From positions 1 through 64,000 of the forward strand of contig NZ_FOVT01000003.1 in NCBI RefSeq assembly GCF_900115245.1: DNA of 64,000 nt, read 5' to 3'. Positions 7,374 through 18,001 of this stretch are shown piece by piece (positions within the stretch are counted from its first letter, which is position 1; each line of letters opens with the position of its first letter). This stretch comes from Mesorhizobium sp. NFR06. GTDB lineage: Bacteria > Pseudomonadota > Alphaproteobacteria > Rhizobiales > Rhizobiaceae. The notes beneath the pieces were generated by a model that was not told the DNA's origin, made no database searches, and was given only the letters and a program-made list of their open reading frames with translations. Position numbers and translations under genes: made by a program.

Positions 7374-8798
7374 TTAGGGAACCCTAAACCACCAGGTCGC
7401 CAACCCGAGGAAGGCGAAAAAACCGACGCAGTCGGTAACGGTGGTGACGAAGACGGCCGATGCCACCGCCGGATCGATCTTGAAGCGGTCGAGCACCAGC
7501 GGGATGAGGATCCCGGCAAGTGCCGCGGCGAACATGTTGATGATCATTGCCGCCGCGATGATGCCGCCCAGATTGGAGTCGCGGAACCAGAAGCCGGCGA
7601 CCATGCCGATAAGCACCGCAAAGACAATGCCGTTGATGAAGCCGACACCCAGTTCGCGACGGATGATGCGGGCGGCGTTGTAGATATCGAGGTCCTTGGT
7701 CGCCAGCGCGCGCACGGTGACGGTCATGGTCTGCGAACCGGCATTGCCGCCCATGCCGGCGACGATCGGCATCAGCACCGCTAGCGCCACGATATGCTCG
7801 ATCGTGCGGTCGAACAGGCCGATCACCGAAGCGGCGAGGAAGGCGGTCACAAGGTTGACCAGCAGCCAGGGCACGCGCGAGCGCGAGGTGGCGAGCACAG
7901 TGTCGGACAGTTCTTCGTCGCCGACGCCGCCCATGCGCAAAAGGTCCTCCTCCGCCTCCTCCTGGATGACGTCGACCACGTCGTCGATGGTGAGCACGCC
8001 GACCAGCCGCTCGTTCTCGTCGACCACGGCCGCGGAGAGCAGGTTGTATTGCTCGAACTCCCGCGCCGCCTCCTCCTGATCCATCGTGGCCGGGATCGCA
8101 TGCAAGGTCTCATGCATGACCTCCTCGACCTTGACCGCGCGTTTGGTGCGCAGGATCTGGTCGAGGTCGATGGCCCCCATCAGCTTGAAGCTCGGGTCGA
8201 TGACGAAGATCTGGCTGAAGCGCTCGGGCAGGTTCTTGTCCTCGCGCATGTAGTCGATGGTCTGGCCGATCGTCCAGAATGGCGGCACGGCGACAAACTC
8301 GGTCTGCATGCGCCGCCCGGCGGTCTCTTCCGGATAGTCCAGCGCCCGCCGCAGCCTGATGCGCTCGGTGAACGGCAGCTGCGACAGGATTTCGTCCTGG
8401 TCTTCCTTCTCGAGGTCCTCGAGGATGTAGACGGCATCGTCTGAATCGAGTTCCTGCACCGCCTGCGCGATCTGCGCGTTGGGCAAATTGTCGACGATGT
8501 CGAGGCGGATCGCCTCGTCGACCTCGGTCAGCGCCGAGAAGTCGAAATCGGAGCCGAGCAATTCGACCAGCGCGCGGCGCTGTTCGGGATGAAGCGCCTC
8601 CAGCACGTCGCCGAGCTCCGACTGGTGCAGGTCGTCGACTTCGCGCTTGAGCGTGATCGTGTCACGGTCGGCGATGGCTGCGCCGATCCGGGCAAGGAAA
8701 GAGGCACGGACGGCGCCGTCCTCGCCATAGACATCGGCGTGGTGCTCCTCGGCGGGCGCGGCGCCCGTCGTCTGTCTGTCCTGGCCTTCCACCAGCAT
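7374..8798 (-). CDS. mgtE: Magnesium transporter MgtE
   Basis: MgtE is a homodimeric Mg2+ channel gated by intracellular Mg2+. The 474-residue protein has the complete architecture: an N-terminal MgtE superhelical domain (about residues 40-150, with LEALHPEQRRALVELLG and EDLEKEDQDEIL repeats), a CBS-domain pair (about 150-290, with FVIDPSFKLMGAIDLD and ENERLVGVLTIDDVVDVI), a connecting helix, and five membrane helices containing AGMGGNAGSQTMTVTVRALA, the pore signature. Length and motifs are normal. The start at 8798 is the first in-frame ATG. The upstream 293 bases contain a palindromic repeat and the promoter region shared with the divergent LuxR-type gene. Confidence 0.95.
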   Translation of the reverse strand: MLVEGQDRQTTGAAPAEEHHADVYGEDGAVRASFLARIGAAIADRDTITLKREVDDLHQSELGDVLEALHPEQRRALVELLGSDFDFSALTEVDEAIRLDIVDNLPNAQIAQAVQELDSDDAVYILEDLEKEDQDEILSQLPFTERIRLRRALDYPEETAGRRMQTEFVAVPPFWTIGQTIDYMREDKNLPERFSQIFVIDPSFKLMGAIDLDQILRTKRAVKVEEVMHETLHAIPATMDQEEAAREFEQYNLLSAAVVDENERLVGVLTIDDVVDVIQEEAEEDLLRMGGVGDEELSDTVLATSRSRVPWLLVNLVTAFLAASVIGLFDRTIEHIVALAVLMPIVAGMGGNAGSQTMTVTVRALATKDLDIYNAARIIRRELGVGFINGIVFAVLIGMVAGFWFRDSNLGGIIAAAMIINMFAAALAGILIPLVLDRFKIDPAVASAVFVTTVTDCVGFFAFLGLATWWFRVP

Positions 8799-8841
8799 CT
8801 CCCGCCAACAGGAATCCCGAAGGGTGTCAAAACTGGTCTAG

Positions 8842-8883
8842 TGCATGATCCCGAAAAGAGGAAACCGCTTTTGGGAAAATCCA
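8842..8883. repeat. Partial ATGATCCCGAAAAG-type intergenic repeat
   Basis: The segment begins TGCATGATCCCGAAAAG and continues with a degenerate complementary half (CCGCTTTTGGGAAAAT), matching a short palindromic repeat that I know to be common between genes in Rhizobiales. A second, better-formed copy is at 35201-35237 in the opposite orientation. The rest of 8799-9091 (the mgtE/LuxR divergent region) shows no ORF or terminator that I can support. Confidence 0.6.
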
Positions 8884-9091
8884 AGACCGGCTCGGCAGAT
8901 AGCGCGGCAATGAGATTCGTCTTTGCAGGATGTCACGCTAGAGCCCGGAATGGCCAAGGAAATGTCGCGGCGATCCACCCTCCAGAGACGCTAGATTGCG
9001 ATGCGTCGCGGGTGTGACAATGGCTTCAGCCGACGCGACAGCGCATGTCGCTGGGGAAAGAGCACGCCTTCACCGTTGAGGCAGAATTGCC

Positions 9092-9823
9092 ATGACGCGC
9101 GATCCAGCCGGATCGGGACGTCCCCCAATCGGTCGAGGACAAACGCTGCCCTTGAACATCAAGTCTGGAAAGACGAACGAGGGAAATACCGAGCGGCGCG
9201 TTCGCGTGGTCGTTGCCGAACGCAATCCATTCGTTGTTTCGGCGCTGCGCGAAATGCTGGAATGCGACGGCCGCTTCGATTTGCTGGGTGCCGTGCACAG
9301 CGGCGCGCAATTCCTGGAACTGGCCGCCACCACGAATTTCGATGTCGCCGTCATCGGCTGGAAACTCGGCGATATGGATGGCGCAGATGTGCTTACAGAG
9401 GTTCAAAACCGCCAGCTTGGCGTGCGCATCACGGTCTTCTCCAACGACCACGACATCGGCATCCTGAAACAGTGCGTCCGTCTTGGCGCGCAGGGCTACT
9501 GCTTCCAGTTCGACGATCCGCCGGTGATCTTCGAAACGATCCTGGCCGTCGCGCATGGCCGTATCTGCATCCCCTATATCGACATCAACAAGGTCAACGA
9601 CACGCCGCTGTCCCGGCTCACCGTGCGCGAGCGCGAATTGCTTGCGGTGCTTTCCGACGGCTGGACCAACCTGCAGATCGCCACCCGGACCGGGATTTCC
9701 GAGAATACGGTGAAGTATCACTTGAAGAATCTCTACGACAAGCTGGACGTGCGCAACCGCGCCATGGCCGTCGCGCTCTATTCCAGCGAGAAAGGCCGCA
9801 CGCCCAAATCGCCTATCGGGTAG
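9092..9823 (+). CDS. LuxR-type regulator with degenerate (pseudo-)receiver domain
   Basis: A 243-residue two-domain regulator: a receiver-like fold at about residues 36-155 and a LuxR/GerE helix-turn-helix at about 174-235 (LTVRERELLAVLSDGWTNLQ, then GISENTVKYHLKNLYDKL). The receiver has lost its chemistry: the acidic pair is E43-R44 instead of Asp-Asp, the phosphoacceptor position before the MDG turn is G89, and the conserved Lys is Q139. Phosphorylation by a histidine kinase is therefore unlikely; control by ligand, partner protein or abundance is the alternative. It ends 121 bases before sgaA in the same direction, so it is the natural candidate regulator of the serine-cycle genes. No kinase gene is nearby. 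Confidence 0.88.
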   Translation: MTRDPAGSGRPPIGRGQTLPLNIKSGKTNEGNTERRVRVVVAERNPFVVSALREMLECDGRFDLLGAVHSGAQFLELAATTNFDVAVIGWKLGDMDGADVLTEVQNRQLGVRITVFSNDHDIGILKQCVRLGAQGYCFQFDDPPVIFETILAVAHGRICIPYIDINKVNDTPLSRLTVRERELLAVLSDGWTNLQIATRTGISENTVKYHLKNLYDKLDVRNRAMAVALYSSEKGRTPKSPIG

Positions 9824-9857
9824 GCCGGTCGGGTAGGATCGTGCCACCCGCAAGGGC

Positions 9858-9885
9858 CAACAACTTACCCGGCAAGGTGTTGTTG
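9858..9885 (+). promoter_or_regulatory. Hairpin in the sgaA leader
   Basis: CAACAAC at 9858-9864 pairs with GTTGTTG at 9879-9885 around a 14-base loop, between the LuxR-type regulator and sgaA. No T-run follows, so it is not a canonical terminator; it may be part of the 5' leader or an operator. A strong ribosome site (GGAGGAG, 9931-9937) follows, ahead of the sgaA ATG. Confidence 0.4.
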
Positions 9886-9944
9886 CGAAGGCTCTTCAAA
9901 ACGAGAATTCCTCCACAATCCCAAACGACCGGAGGAGTTCGCGC

Positions 9945-11135
9945 ATGGCTGGGTTCACGCATCTTTTCATCCCGGGGCCCACCAATATTCCCGAACAAGT
10001 CCGCCAGGCCATGAACCTGCCGATGGAGGACATGCGCGCCGCCTCCTTCCCCGACCTGACGCTGCCGCTGTTCGAGGACATCAAGAAGGTTTTCAAGAAC
10101 GAGACCGGCCGCGTCTTCATCTACCCCTCCTCGGGCACCGGCGCCTGGGAAGCGGCGATGACCAACGTGCTCAGCCCTGGCGACAAGGTTCTGATGTCGC
10201 GCTTCGGCCAGTTCTCGCATCTGTGGGTCGACATGGCCGAGCGCCTCGGCTTCGATGTCGACGTCATCGATTGCGAATGGGGCACGGGCGTTCCGCTCGA
10301 AACCTATGCCGAGCGGCTGAAGGCCGACAAGGCGCACCTCATCAAGGCGGTATTCTGCACGCAGAACGAGACCGCGACCGGCGTCACCAGCGATGTCGCC
10401 GGCTGCCGCGCCGCGCTCGACGCGGCGAACCACCCGGCCCTGCTTTTCGTCGATGGCGTCTCGTCGATCGGCTCGATCGACTTCCGCCAGGAGGAATGGG
10501 GTGTCGACTGCGCCGTCAGCGGCTCGCAGAAGGGCTTCATGCTGCCCGCCGGCCTCGGCTTCCTGTCGGTCAGCAAGAAGGCGCTGGCTGCTTCGCGGGT
10601 GGCGACGCACCGGCATTGTTATTTTTCCTTCGAGGACATGATCCGCACCAACGACGCCGGCTATTTCCCCTACACGCCAGCGACGCAGTTGCTGCGCGGC
10701 CTGCGCGCCTCGCTCGACCTCATCGCCGAGGAAGGACTGGACAACATCTTCGCCCGCCACCATCGCCTGGCGGAAGGCGTGCGCAAGGCGGTCGACGCCT
10801 GGGGCCTGAAACTCTGCGCCAAGGCGCCGAAATGGCATTCCGACACGGTGAGCGCCATCCTCGTGCCGGACGGCACCGACAGCGCCGACGTCGTCAAGCG
10901 CGCCTACCAGCGATACAACACCTCCCTCGGCGGCGGCCTCAACAAAGTGGCCGGCAAGGTGTTCCGCATCGGCCATCTCGGCTGGTTGAACGAGGTGATG
11001 GTGCTCGCATCGCTCTCCGCCGCCGAACTGACGCTGCTCGACTGTGGCGTCGACCTGGCGCCCGGCTCAGGCGTCGGCGCGGCGATCGAGCATTTCAGGC
11101 GCACCGCCGCAATGCCGGTCGCAAAGGCAGCGTGA
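9945..11135 (+). CDS. sgaA: Serine--glyoxylate aminotransferase
   Basis: This PLP enzyme transfers the amino group of serine to glyoxylate, giving hydroxypyruvate and glycine, a defining step of the serine cycle for C1 assimilation. The 396-residue sequence has the class-V aminotransferase fold with FIPGPTNIPEQV at the N-terminus, PSSGTGAWEAAMTN in the cofactor site and the PLP lysine K196 in VSGSQKGFMLPAG. Length is normal for the family. The start is supported by GGAGGAG eight bases upstream. It heads a run of genes (mcl, mtkA, mtkB, hydroxypyruvate reductase, ppc) with short gaps, so all six are likely co-transcribed, probably under the LuxR-type regulator upstream. Confidence 0.95.
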   Translation: MAGFTHLFIPGPTNIPEQVRQAMNLPMEDMRAASFPDLTLPLFEDIKKVFKNETGRVFIYPSSGTGAWEAAMTNVLSPGDKVLMSRFGQFSHLWVDMAERLGFDVDVIDCEWGTGVPLETYAERLKADKAHLIKAVFCTQNETATGVTSDVAGCRAALDAANHPALLFVDGVSSIGSIDFRQEEWGVDCAVSGSQKGFMLPAGLGFLSVSKKALAASRVATHRHCYFSFEDMIRTNDAGYFPYTPATQLLRGLRASLDLIAEEGLDNIFARHHRLAEGVRKAVDAWGLKLCAKAPKWHSDTVSAILVPDGTDSADVVKRAYQRYNTSLGGGLNKVAGKVFRIGHLGWLNEVMVLASLSAAELTLLDCGVDLAPGSGVGAAIEHFRRTAAMPVAKAA

Positions 11136-11145
11136 GGGGCGCATC

Positions 11146-12096
11146 ATGAGCCACACCATCAACCACCTCAAGAAACTCAGGCTGCAGCGTAGCGAGCTGG
11201 CCGTGCCCGGCTCCAGCCCGGAGATGATCGACAAGGCGGCGAACAGCGCTGCCGACTTCGTCTTCCTCGACATCGAGGACGCAGTCGCGCCGCCCGACAA
11301 GGAGCGCGCCCGCAAGAACATCATCCAGGCGCTGAACGACATCGACTGGCGCGCCAAGGGCAAGACCGTCTCGGTGCGCATCAACGGCCTCGATACCCAC
11401 TACATGTACCGCGACGTCGTCGACGTCATGGAACAGGCCGGCGACCGGCTGGACACCATCCTGGTGCCGAAGGTCGGCGTGCCGGCCGACCTCTATATGG
11501 TCGAGGCCATGGTCAACCAGATCGAGATGGCCAAGGGCTTCAAGACCCGCGTCGGCCTTGAAGCGCTGATCGAGACCGCGCTCGGCATGGCCAATGTCGA
11601 GGCGATCGCCGCCACGCCCGGCCGGCTGGAAGCCATGCATTTCGGCGTCGCCGACTACGCCGCCAGCAACAAGGCGCGCACCGTCAACATCGGCGGCCTC
11701 AATCCCGACTATCCCGGCGACCAGTGGCATTTCGCGCTGTCGCGCATGACGGTCGCCTGCCGCGCCTATGGCTTGCGCGCCATTGACGGGCCGTTCGGGG
11801 ATTTCTCCGACCCGGAAGGCTACACGGCGGCCGCCCGGCGTGCTGCCGCGCTCGGCATCGAAGGCAAATGGGCGATCCACCCTTCGCAGATCGCCTTGGC
11901 CAACGATGTGTTCTCGCCGCCGGAGAAGGAGGTCACACGCGCCAGACGCATTCTCGAGGTGCTGAAGGAGGCGGAGGCGCTTGGCAAGGGTGCGGCGGCG
12001 CTCGACGGCAAGATGATTGACGCGGCGTCGGAACGCATGGCGCGCAACGTGCTGGTGGTGAACGAGGCGATCGAGCGCGCCGGCCAACTTGGTTAG
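11146..12096 (+). CDS. mcl: L-malyl-CoA lyase (CitE-like)
   Basis: Malyl-CoA lyase cleaves (S)-malyl-CoA to acetyl-CoA and glyoxylate, closing the serine cycle; close homologues also act on beta-methylmalyl-CoA. The 316-residue protein starts [20 protein letters not shown] and shows the CitE-family TIM-barrel motifs: [20 protein letters not shown] (Mg2+/substrate acidic residues), [23 protein letters not shown] and the conserved [16 protein letters not shown] glutamate region. I start at 11146 because GAGGGGCGC lies just upstream and because the longer frame to 11044 only re-reads the end of sgaA. It is 10 bases after sgaA and 56 bases before mtkA. Confidence 0.94.
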   Translation: MSHTINHLKKLRLQRSELAVPGSSPEMIDKAANSAADFVFLDIEDAVAPPDKERARKNIIQALNDIDWRAKGKTVSVRINGLDTHYMYRDVVDVMEQAGDRLDTILVPKVGVPADLYMVEAMVNQIEMAKGFKTRVGLEALIETALGMANVEAIAATPGRLEAMHFGVADYAASNKARTVNIGGLNPDYPGDQWHFALSRMTVACRAYGLRAIDGPFGDFSDPEGYTAAARRAAALGIEGKWAIHPSQIALANDVFSPPEKEVTRARRILEVLKEAEALGKGAAALDGKMIDAASERMARNVLVVNEAIERAGQLG

Positions 12097-12152
12097 CTGA
12101 CAAAAGCCACACGCCGCGCATTAAGGCATTAAGAATTTACCGGGAGGACATG

Positions 12153-13340
12153 ATGGACATTCACGAATACCAGGCCAAGGAACTGCTGGCCCGTCACGGC
12201 GTGCATGTGCCGCGCGGCGGTCTTGCCTACAGCCCCGAGCAGGCGACTTACCGGGCGCGCGAGATCGGTGGCTCGAAATGGGTGCTGAAGGCGCAGGTTC
12301 ATTCCGGCGCGCGCGGCAAGGCCGGCGGCATCAAACTCTGCTCCAATGATGAGGAAATCTCCAACGCGGCGGAGGGCATGCTCGGGCGCAAGCTGGTAAC
12401 GCACCAGACTGGCCCGCGCGGCAAGCTGATCTCGCGCCTCTATCTCGAGGAAGCCGTCGACATCGCGCAGGAACTCTATCTCGGCTTTGTGCTCGACCGC
12501 AAGGAAGAGCGCGTCATGATCGTGGCCTCGGCCGCCGGCGGCATGGAGATCGAGGACATCTCCGAAAAGAAACCGGATTCCATCATCCGCGCCACCGTCG
12601 ATCCCGGCGTCGGCATGCAAGGCTTCCAGGCGCGCGAAATCGCCTTCGGCCTCGGGCTTGAAAGCAGCCTGATCGGCAAGGCCACGGAAACAATCCTCGG
12701 CTGCTACCAGGTGTTCCGCGACTACGACGCCTCGATGCTGGAGATCAACCCGCTGGTGGTGACGCGCGACGGCAGCCTCGTCGCGCTCGATGCAAAGATG
12801 TCGTTCGACGAGAACGCGCTGTTCCGCCGGCCGGAAATCTCCGAACTGCGCGACAAGAGCCAGGAAGATCCGCGCGAAACTTTCGCCAGCGACCGCGGCC
12901 TTTCCTATGTCGGGCTGGACGGCAATATCGGCTGCATCATCAACGGCGCTGGGCTGGCCATGGCGACGATGGACATGATCAAGATCGCCGGCGGCGAGCC
13001 TGCCAACTTCCTCGACATCGGCGGCGGCGCTTCGCCCGAGCGGGTGGCGAAATCCTTCCGCGCCGTGCTCGGCGACAGACAAGTCGAGACCATCCTGGTC
13101 AACATCTTCGCCGGCATCAACCGCTGCGACTGGGTGGCCGAGGGCGTCATCAAGGCGATCCGCGAGGTCGGCGTCGAGGTGCCGCTGGTGGTGCGGCTCT
13201 CAGGCACCAAGGTCGAGGAAGGACGCAAGATCCTGGCCGATTCCGGCGAGAAGGTGATCGTCGCCGACACGCTGGCCGAAGCGGCCGAAAAGGCCGTCGC
13301 CGCCTGGCGCGCGGCCACCAAGAACAAAAAAGCAGCCTGA
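12153..13340 (+). CDS. mtkA: Malate--CoA ligase (malate thiokinase), beta subunit
   Basis: MtkA with MtkB converts malate, CoA and ATP to malyl-CoA for cleavage by Mcl. The protein is an ATP-grasp subunit of the succinyl-CoA synthetase beta type: [17 protein letters not shown] at the start, the [16 protein letters not shown] nucleotide-binding loop, EINPLVV metal-binding motif and a C-terminal flavodoxin-like ligase domain with [18 protein letters not shown] and [10 protein letters not shown]. Sequence alone resembles SucC; the assignment to malate rests on its place between mcl and mtkB in a serine-cycle cluster. Tandem ATGs occur at 12150 and 12153; the GGGAGG site is better spaced for the second. 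395 residues. Confidence 0.9.
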   Translation: MDIHEYQAKELLARHGVHVPRGGLAYSPEQATYRAREIGGSKWVLKAQVHSGARGKAGGIKLCSNDEEISNAAEGMLGRKLVTHQTGPRGKLISRLYLEEAVDIAQELYLGFVLDRKEERVMIVASAAGGMEIEDISEKKPDSIIRATVDPGVGMQGFQAREIAFGLGLESSLIGKATETILGCYQVFRDYDASMLEINPLVVTRDGSLVALDAKMSFDENALFRRPEISELRDKSQEDPRETFASDRGLSYVGLDGNIGCIINGAGLAMATMDMIKIAGGEPANFLDIGGGASPERVAKSFRAVLGDRQVETILVNIFAGINRCDWVAEGVIKAIREVGVEVPLVVRLSGTKVEEGRKILADSGEKVIVADTLAEAAEKAVAAWRAATKNKKAA

Positions 13341-13353
13341 GGGAGGTCGACAA

Positions 13354-14253
<900 letters not shown>

Positions 14254-14282
14254 CCGCTGCCCATGGAACGGCAGGAAATTCG

Positions 14283-15251
14283 ATGAAACCGCGTTTGATT
14301 GTCACCAGGAGATGGCCGGCGGCCGTCGAAGCGATCCTCTCCGACCGCTTCGACACGACGCTTAACGCCAGCGATACGCCGCTCAGCCCTGCCGCAATGA
14401 CGTCGGCCTTCGCCGATTTTGACGCGATCCTGGCAACGGTCAGCGACCGTTTGCCTGGCGCGGTATTTCCCGAGGGCGCCGCCCGTACCCGGATCATCGC
14501 CAATTTCGGCGTCGGCTTCAGCCACATCGATGTCGCGGCGGCCAGCGAACGCGACATCGTGGTGACCAACACGCCGGGCGTCTTGACCGATTGCACCGCC
14601 GACCTTGCGCTCAGCCTGATGTTGGCTGTCGCGCGCCGGACCGGCGAGGGCGAACGACAGCTGCGGGCCGGAGAGTGGCCTGGCTGGTCGCCGACTCACA
14701 TGGCCGGCGCGAAGGTGTCTGGCAAAACCCTGGGCATTGTCGGCATGGGGCGCATCGGCAAGGCGACAGCCAGGCGCGCGCATTTCGGCTTCGGCATGAA
14801 GATTGTGTTCTTCAACCGGTCGCCGGTGGATGATGAGGAGACGCGCGCCATGGGCGCGGAGCAGATGCCGACCTTGGACGATGTGCTCACGGCGTCCGAT
14901 TTCGTGTCGCTCCACTGTCCGGGCGGTGTGGAAAACCGCCATCTGATCGATGCTCGAGGCTTGCGCTTGGTGAAACGCGGCGCGTTCCTGATCAACACGG
15001 CGCGTGGCGACGTCGTTGACCAGGATGCCCTGATCGGCGCGCTGGAGAGGCGCGAGATCGCCGGGGCGGGTCTCGACGTCTTTGCCGACGAACCGGCGGT
15101 TCCGGAGGCACTCAAGCAATTGGAGAACGTCGTGCTGCTGCCGCATCTCGGCAGTGCGACCGAGGAGACGCGGGTGGCGATGGGCATGAAGGTGGTGGAG
15201 AACCTGACCGCCTTCTTCGAGGGTCGCCCGGTCCCCGACCAGGTCGCCTGA
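14283..15251 (+). CDS. D-2-hydroxyacid dehydrogenase, probable hydroxypyruvate/glyoxylate reductase
   Basis: In the serine cycle hydroxypyruvate made by SgaA is reduced to D-glycerate; this gene is placed to supply that step. The protein (322 residues from MKPRLIVTRRWP) has the NAD(P)-binding GIVGMGRIGKATARRA motif and the catalytic triad of the D-isomer-specific 2-hydroxyacid dehydrogenases: Arg in NTARGDVVDQ, Glu in DVFADEPAVPE and His in LLPHLGSATEET. I start at 14283 because AGGAAA lies seven bases upstream; an ATG at 14250 overlapping the mtkB stop would add 11 residues. Family members reduce glyoxylate and hydroxypyruvate with variable cofactor preference, so no symbol is given. Confidence 0.88.
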   Translation: MKPRLIVTRRWPAAVEAILSDRFDTTLNASDTPLSPAAMTSAFADFDAILATVSDRLPGAVFPEGAARTRIIANFGVGFSHIDVAAASERDIVVTNTPGVLTDCTADLALSLMLAVARRTGEGERQLRAGEWPGWSPTHMAGAKVSGKTLGIVGMGRIGKATARRAHFGFGMKIVFFNRSPVDDEETRAMGAEQMPTLDDVLTASDFVSLHCPGGVENRHLIDARGLRLVKRGAFLINTARGDVVDQDALIGALERREIAGAGLDVFADEPAVPEALKQLENVVLLPHLGSATEETRVAMGMKVVENLTAFFEGRPVPDQVA

Positions 15252-15286
15252 CAGCCGGCGCCGCCTTCGATTTGAGGGGGGCGCCA

Positions 15287-18001
15287 ATGCGACAATCGAT
15301 GCGGATGGGTCAGCGGTTGGAACAGAGCAGGCGCATCAAGTTTCGCGAGGACGAGCGCAGCCTTTTGTTGCGCCTGCTGCTTCAGGTCGCCAGCGCGCGC
15401 GAGCCCGAGATCGCCGCGGTTCTGAACGGACGCAGGTCGCTTGTCTCGCTTGCCGCCGAGCAGCGCATCCCAGCGCTTCAGGCGACCGGCGTATGGTTCC
15501 AGTTGCTGACAATCGCCGACGAGCTGCTTGCCATGCGGGCACGTCGCGAACTCGAGCAAGGTGCTGGTGTCGACGAGGTGCCCGGGTCCTTCGCCAGCGT
15601 GATCGCGCAGATGGCGGCGAACGGGCGCTCGGCAGAGCAAGTCCAGGCGGCGCTCGATGAGCTTTGCGTCGGCCCGACGATGACCGCGCACCCGACGGAG
15701 GCCAAACGCGTCACGGTGTTGGAGATCCACCGCCGCATCTATCGCAAGTTGACTGAGCTCGACCAGCCGCGCTGGGCGCCACGCGAGCGCGACCTTTTGG
15801 TCGCCGATCTGGAAAGCGAGATCGAGCTCCTTTGGATGACGGGCGAGCTGCGACTTGAGCGCCCGACGGTCGAAGGCGAAATCGCCTGGGGCCTGCACTT
15901 CTTTCGCGAGGTCATCTTCGAGGCGACGCCGCAGCTCTACGGCAAGCTTCAAGGCGCCTTCGAGCATCACTACCCGGGAAAGCCGATCAGAATTCCCTCT
16001 TTCATGCGCTATGCCTCGTGGATCGGCGGCGACCGCGACGGCAATCCGAACGTGACGGCCGCGGTCACCGCCCATGCCATGGCCGAATACCGCAACACCG
16101 CCATAGGTTGGTATCTGACGCAGGTGCAGCGGCTGGTGACGGTGCTCAGCGCCAGCTCGAACGTCATCGGCCTGCCGGCCAGCTTCAAACCGCTGCTGCA
16201 AAAGGCGCTCGAGAAAAGCGGACAGGCGCAGGAGATTGCCGCCCGGAACCCGGACGAGCCGCTTCGCCAGTTCGCCTCGGCCTCGCTTGCCCGGCTGGTG
16301 GCGACGCGAGACGGCGGTGCGGTGGCGTATCTTTCGGCAGAGGCGTTTCGAGCCGATCTGAACGCCTTGTCTTCAGTGCTCGACGCGATTGGAGGGCGTG
16401 CTGTCGCCAGGCGTTTCGTCCAGCCTCTGCTTTGGCAAGTGGGGAGCTTCGGCTTCCGCACGGTCTCGCTCGACATGCGCCAAAATTCCACCGTCGTCAA
16501 CCGGGTGCTGGCCGAGTTGTTTGCGCTGACAAATCCGGCCGATCCGGTCGCAGCCGGCACGCCGCAATGGTCGGCGCGCATTCGCGCGGCCCTCAGCCAG
16601 GGCGAACGTCTGGAGATCGACCCAGGCCGGCTCTCGCCTGAAGCGGGTGAACTGCTTTCGACATTCGCGGTTATCCGAGAGCATATCTCCAGCGCGGATG
16701 CGGATGGTGTCGGCGCTTTCGTTCTCAGCATGACGCGCTCGGCCGACGACCTGCTTGCGGTCTATCTGCTGGCGCAATATTGCGGACTTTCGACCGGTCT
16801 TGGTAGCGACCGCACGATCAGGCTGCGGATCGTGCCGCTGTTCGAGACCATCGCCGATCTACAAGCCGCCCCCGGCATCCTGAACGGATTGCTCGACGTT
16901 TCGCTGGTGCGGCGGACGGTGCGGGATTTCGGCGCGCGCCAGGAAATCATGCTTGGCTATTCAGACTCCAACAAGGACGGCGGTTTCCTGGCCTCCAATT
17001 GGGAACTGGCAAAGGCGCAGAAGCGCCTCGCCGCCATCGGCCGCAAGCACAAGGCCGGGATCAGTTTTTTCCACGGCCGCGGCGGCTCCGTCAGCCGTGG
17101 CGGCGCGCCGACCGGCCGGGCTATCGCGGCACAGCCGCAAGGCACGGTAGCGGGAACCATGCGGGTGACCGAGCAGGGCGAGGTCGTTTCGTCGAAATTC
17201 GCCAATCGCGGCACCGGCCTCAACCAGCTCGAGATACTCGCCGCCGGCGTGCTGGCCCACAGCGCCGGATCGCCTGGCGATGCCGGGACGAGGGAAACGC
17301 CGGAATTCGACGAGGCGCTGGAAGCGCTGGCGGGCATGTCGCAGGCATCCTATGCCGCGTTGATCGCCGAGCCCGGCTTTCTCGATTATTTCAACCAGGC
17401 GAGCCCGGTCGCCGAGCTGGCGCTGCTCAAAATGGGCTCGCGGCCGGATCGCCGTTTCGGCGCCAGCGGCATTGCCGACCTGCGCGCCATTCCATGGGTG
17501 TTCGCCTGGAGCCAGAACCGTCACCTGTTGACCGGCTGGTATGGCATCGGCAGCGCGCTGAGCTCCTTCGTCACGGTGCGCGGCGAGGCCGGGCGCGACC
17601 TCCTGGCGCGCATGTTCGAGCACTCGCGCTTCTTCCGCCTGATCGTCGACGAGGCCGAGAAGACGCTTTACCAGTCCGACATGGAGATCGCGCGGCTCTA
17701 CGCCGGCCTCGTGTCCGACGGCGATGCGGCTGGGCGGATCTATTCCCGCATCGCCGCCGAATACGAGTTGACGCGACGCCTGATCGGCGACCTGACGGGC
17801 GGCGATCTTTCCGCGCGCTTTCCGATGTTCAAGCGGCGTTTCGACAATCTGCGGCGACTGATGGACGACATTCACCGGCTGCAGGTCGATCTGCTGCGTG
17901 AAGTTCGGGCAAACACCGGCACGGCGGATCAGAAGCGGGCGACCGATGCCCTGCTTGTGTCGATCAACTGCATCTCGGCAGGCTTGGGCTGGACCGGGTA
18001 G
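15287..18001 (+). CDS. ppc: Phosphoenolpyruvate carboxylase
   Basis: PEP carboxylase fixes bicarbonate onto PEP to give oxaloacetate, the CO2-incorporating step of the serine cycle. The 904-residue protein contains all signatures: GPTMTAHPTEAKR with the catalytic His near residue 135, SWIGGDRDGNPNVTA, MLGYSDSNKDGGF, FHGRGGSVSRGGAPTG and a C-terminal AGLGWTG in place of the usual xNTG end. The frame opens with TTG at 15272, but the ATG at 15287 has a GAGGGGGG site directly upstream and is preferred. It is the last gene of the cluster, 35 bases behind the reductase gene; downstream the base composition drops. Confidence 0.94.
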   Translation: MRQSMRMGQRLEQSRRIKFREDERSLLLRLLLQVASAREPEIAAVLNGRRSLVSLAAEQRIPALQATGVWFQLLTIADELLAMRARRELEQGAGVDEVPGSFASVIAQMAANGRSAEQVQAALDELCVGPTMTAHPTEAKRVTVLEIHRRIYRKLTELDQPRWAPRERDLLVADLESEIELLWMTGELRLERPTVEGEIAWGLHFFREVIFEATPQLYGKLQGAFEHHYPGKPIRIPSFMRYASWIGGDRDGNPNVTAAVTAHAMAEYRNTAIGWYLTQVQRLVTVLSASSNVIGLPASFKPLLQKALEKSGQAQEIAARNPDEPLRQFASASLARLVATRDGGAVAYLSAEAFRADLNALSSVLDAIGGRAVARRFVQPLLWQVGSFGFRTVSLDMRQNSTVVNRVLAELFALTNPADPVAAGTPQWSARIRAALSQGERLEIDPGRLSPEAGELLSTFAVIREHISSADADGVGAFVLSMTRSADDLLAVYLLAQYCGLSTGLGSDRTIRLRIVPLFETIADLQAAPGILNGLLDVSLVRRTVRDFGARQEIMLGYSDSNKDGGFLASNWELAKAQKRLAAIGRKHKAGISFFHGRGGSVSRGGAPTGRAIAAQPQGTVAGTMRVTEQGEVVSSKFANRGTGLNQLEILAAGVLAHSAGSPGDAGTRETPEFDEALEALAGMSQASYAALIAEPGFLDYFNQASPVAELALLKMGSRPDRRFGASGIADLRAIPWVFAWSQNRHLLTGWYGIGSALSSFVTVRGEAGRDLLARMFEHSRFFRLIVDEAEKTLYQSDMEIARLYAGLVSDGDAAGRIYSRIAAEYELTRRLIGDLTGGDLSARFPMFKRRFDNLRRLMDDIHRLQVDLLREVRANTGTADQKRATDALLVSINCISAGLGWTG

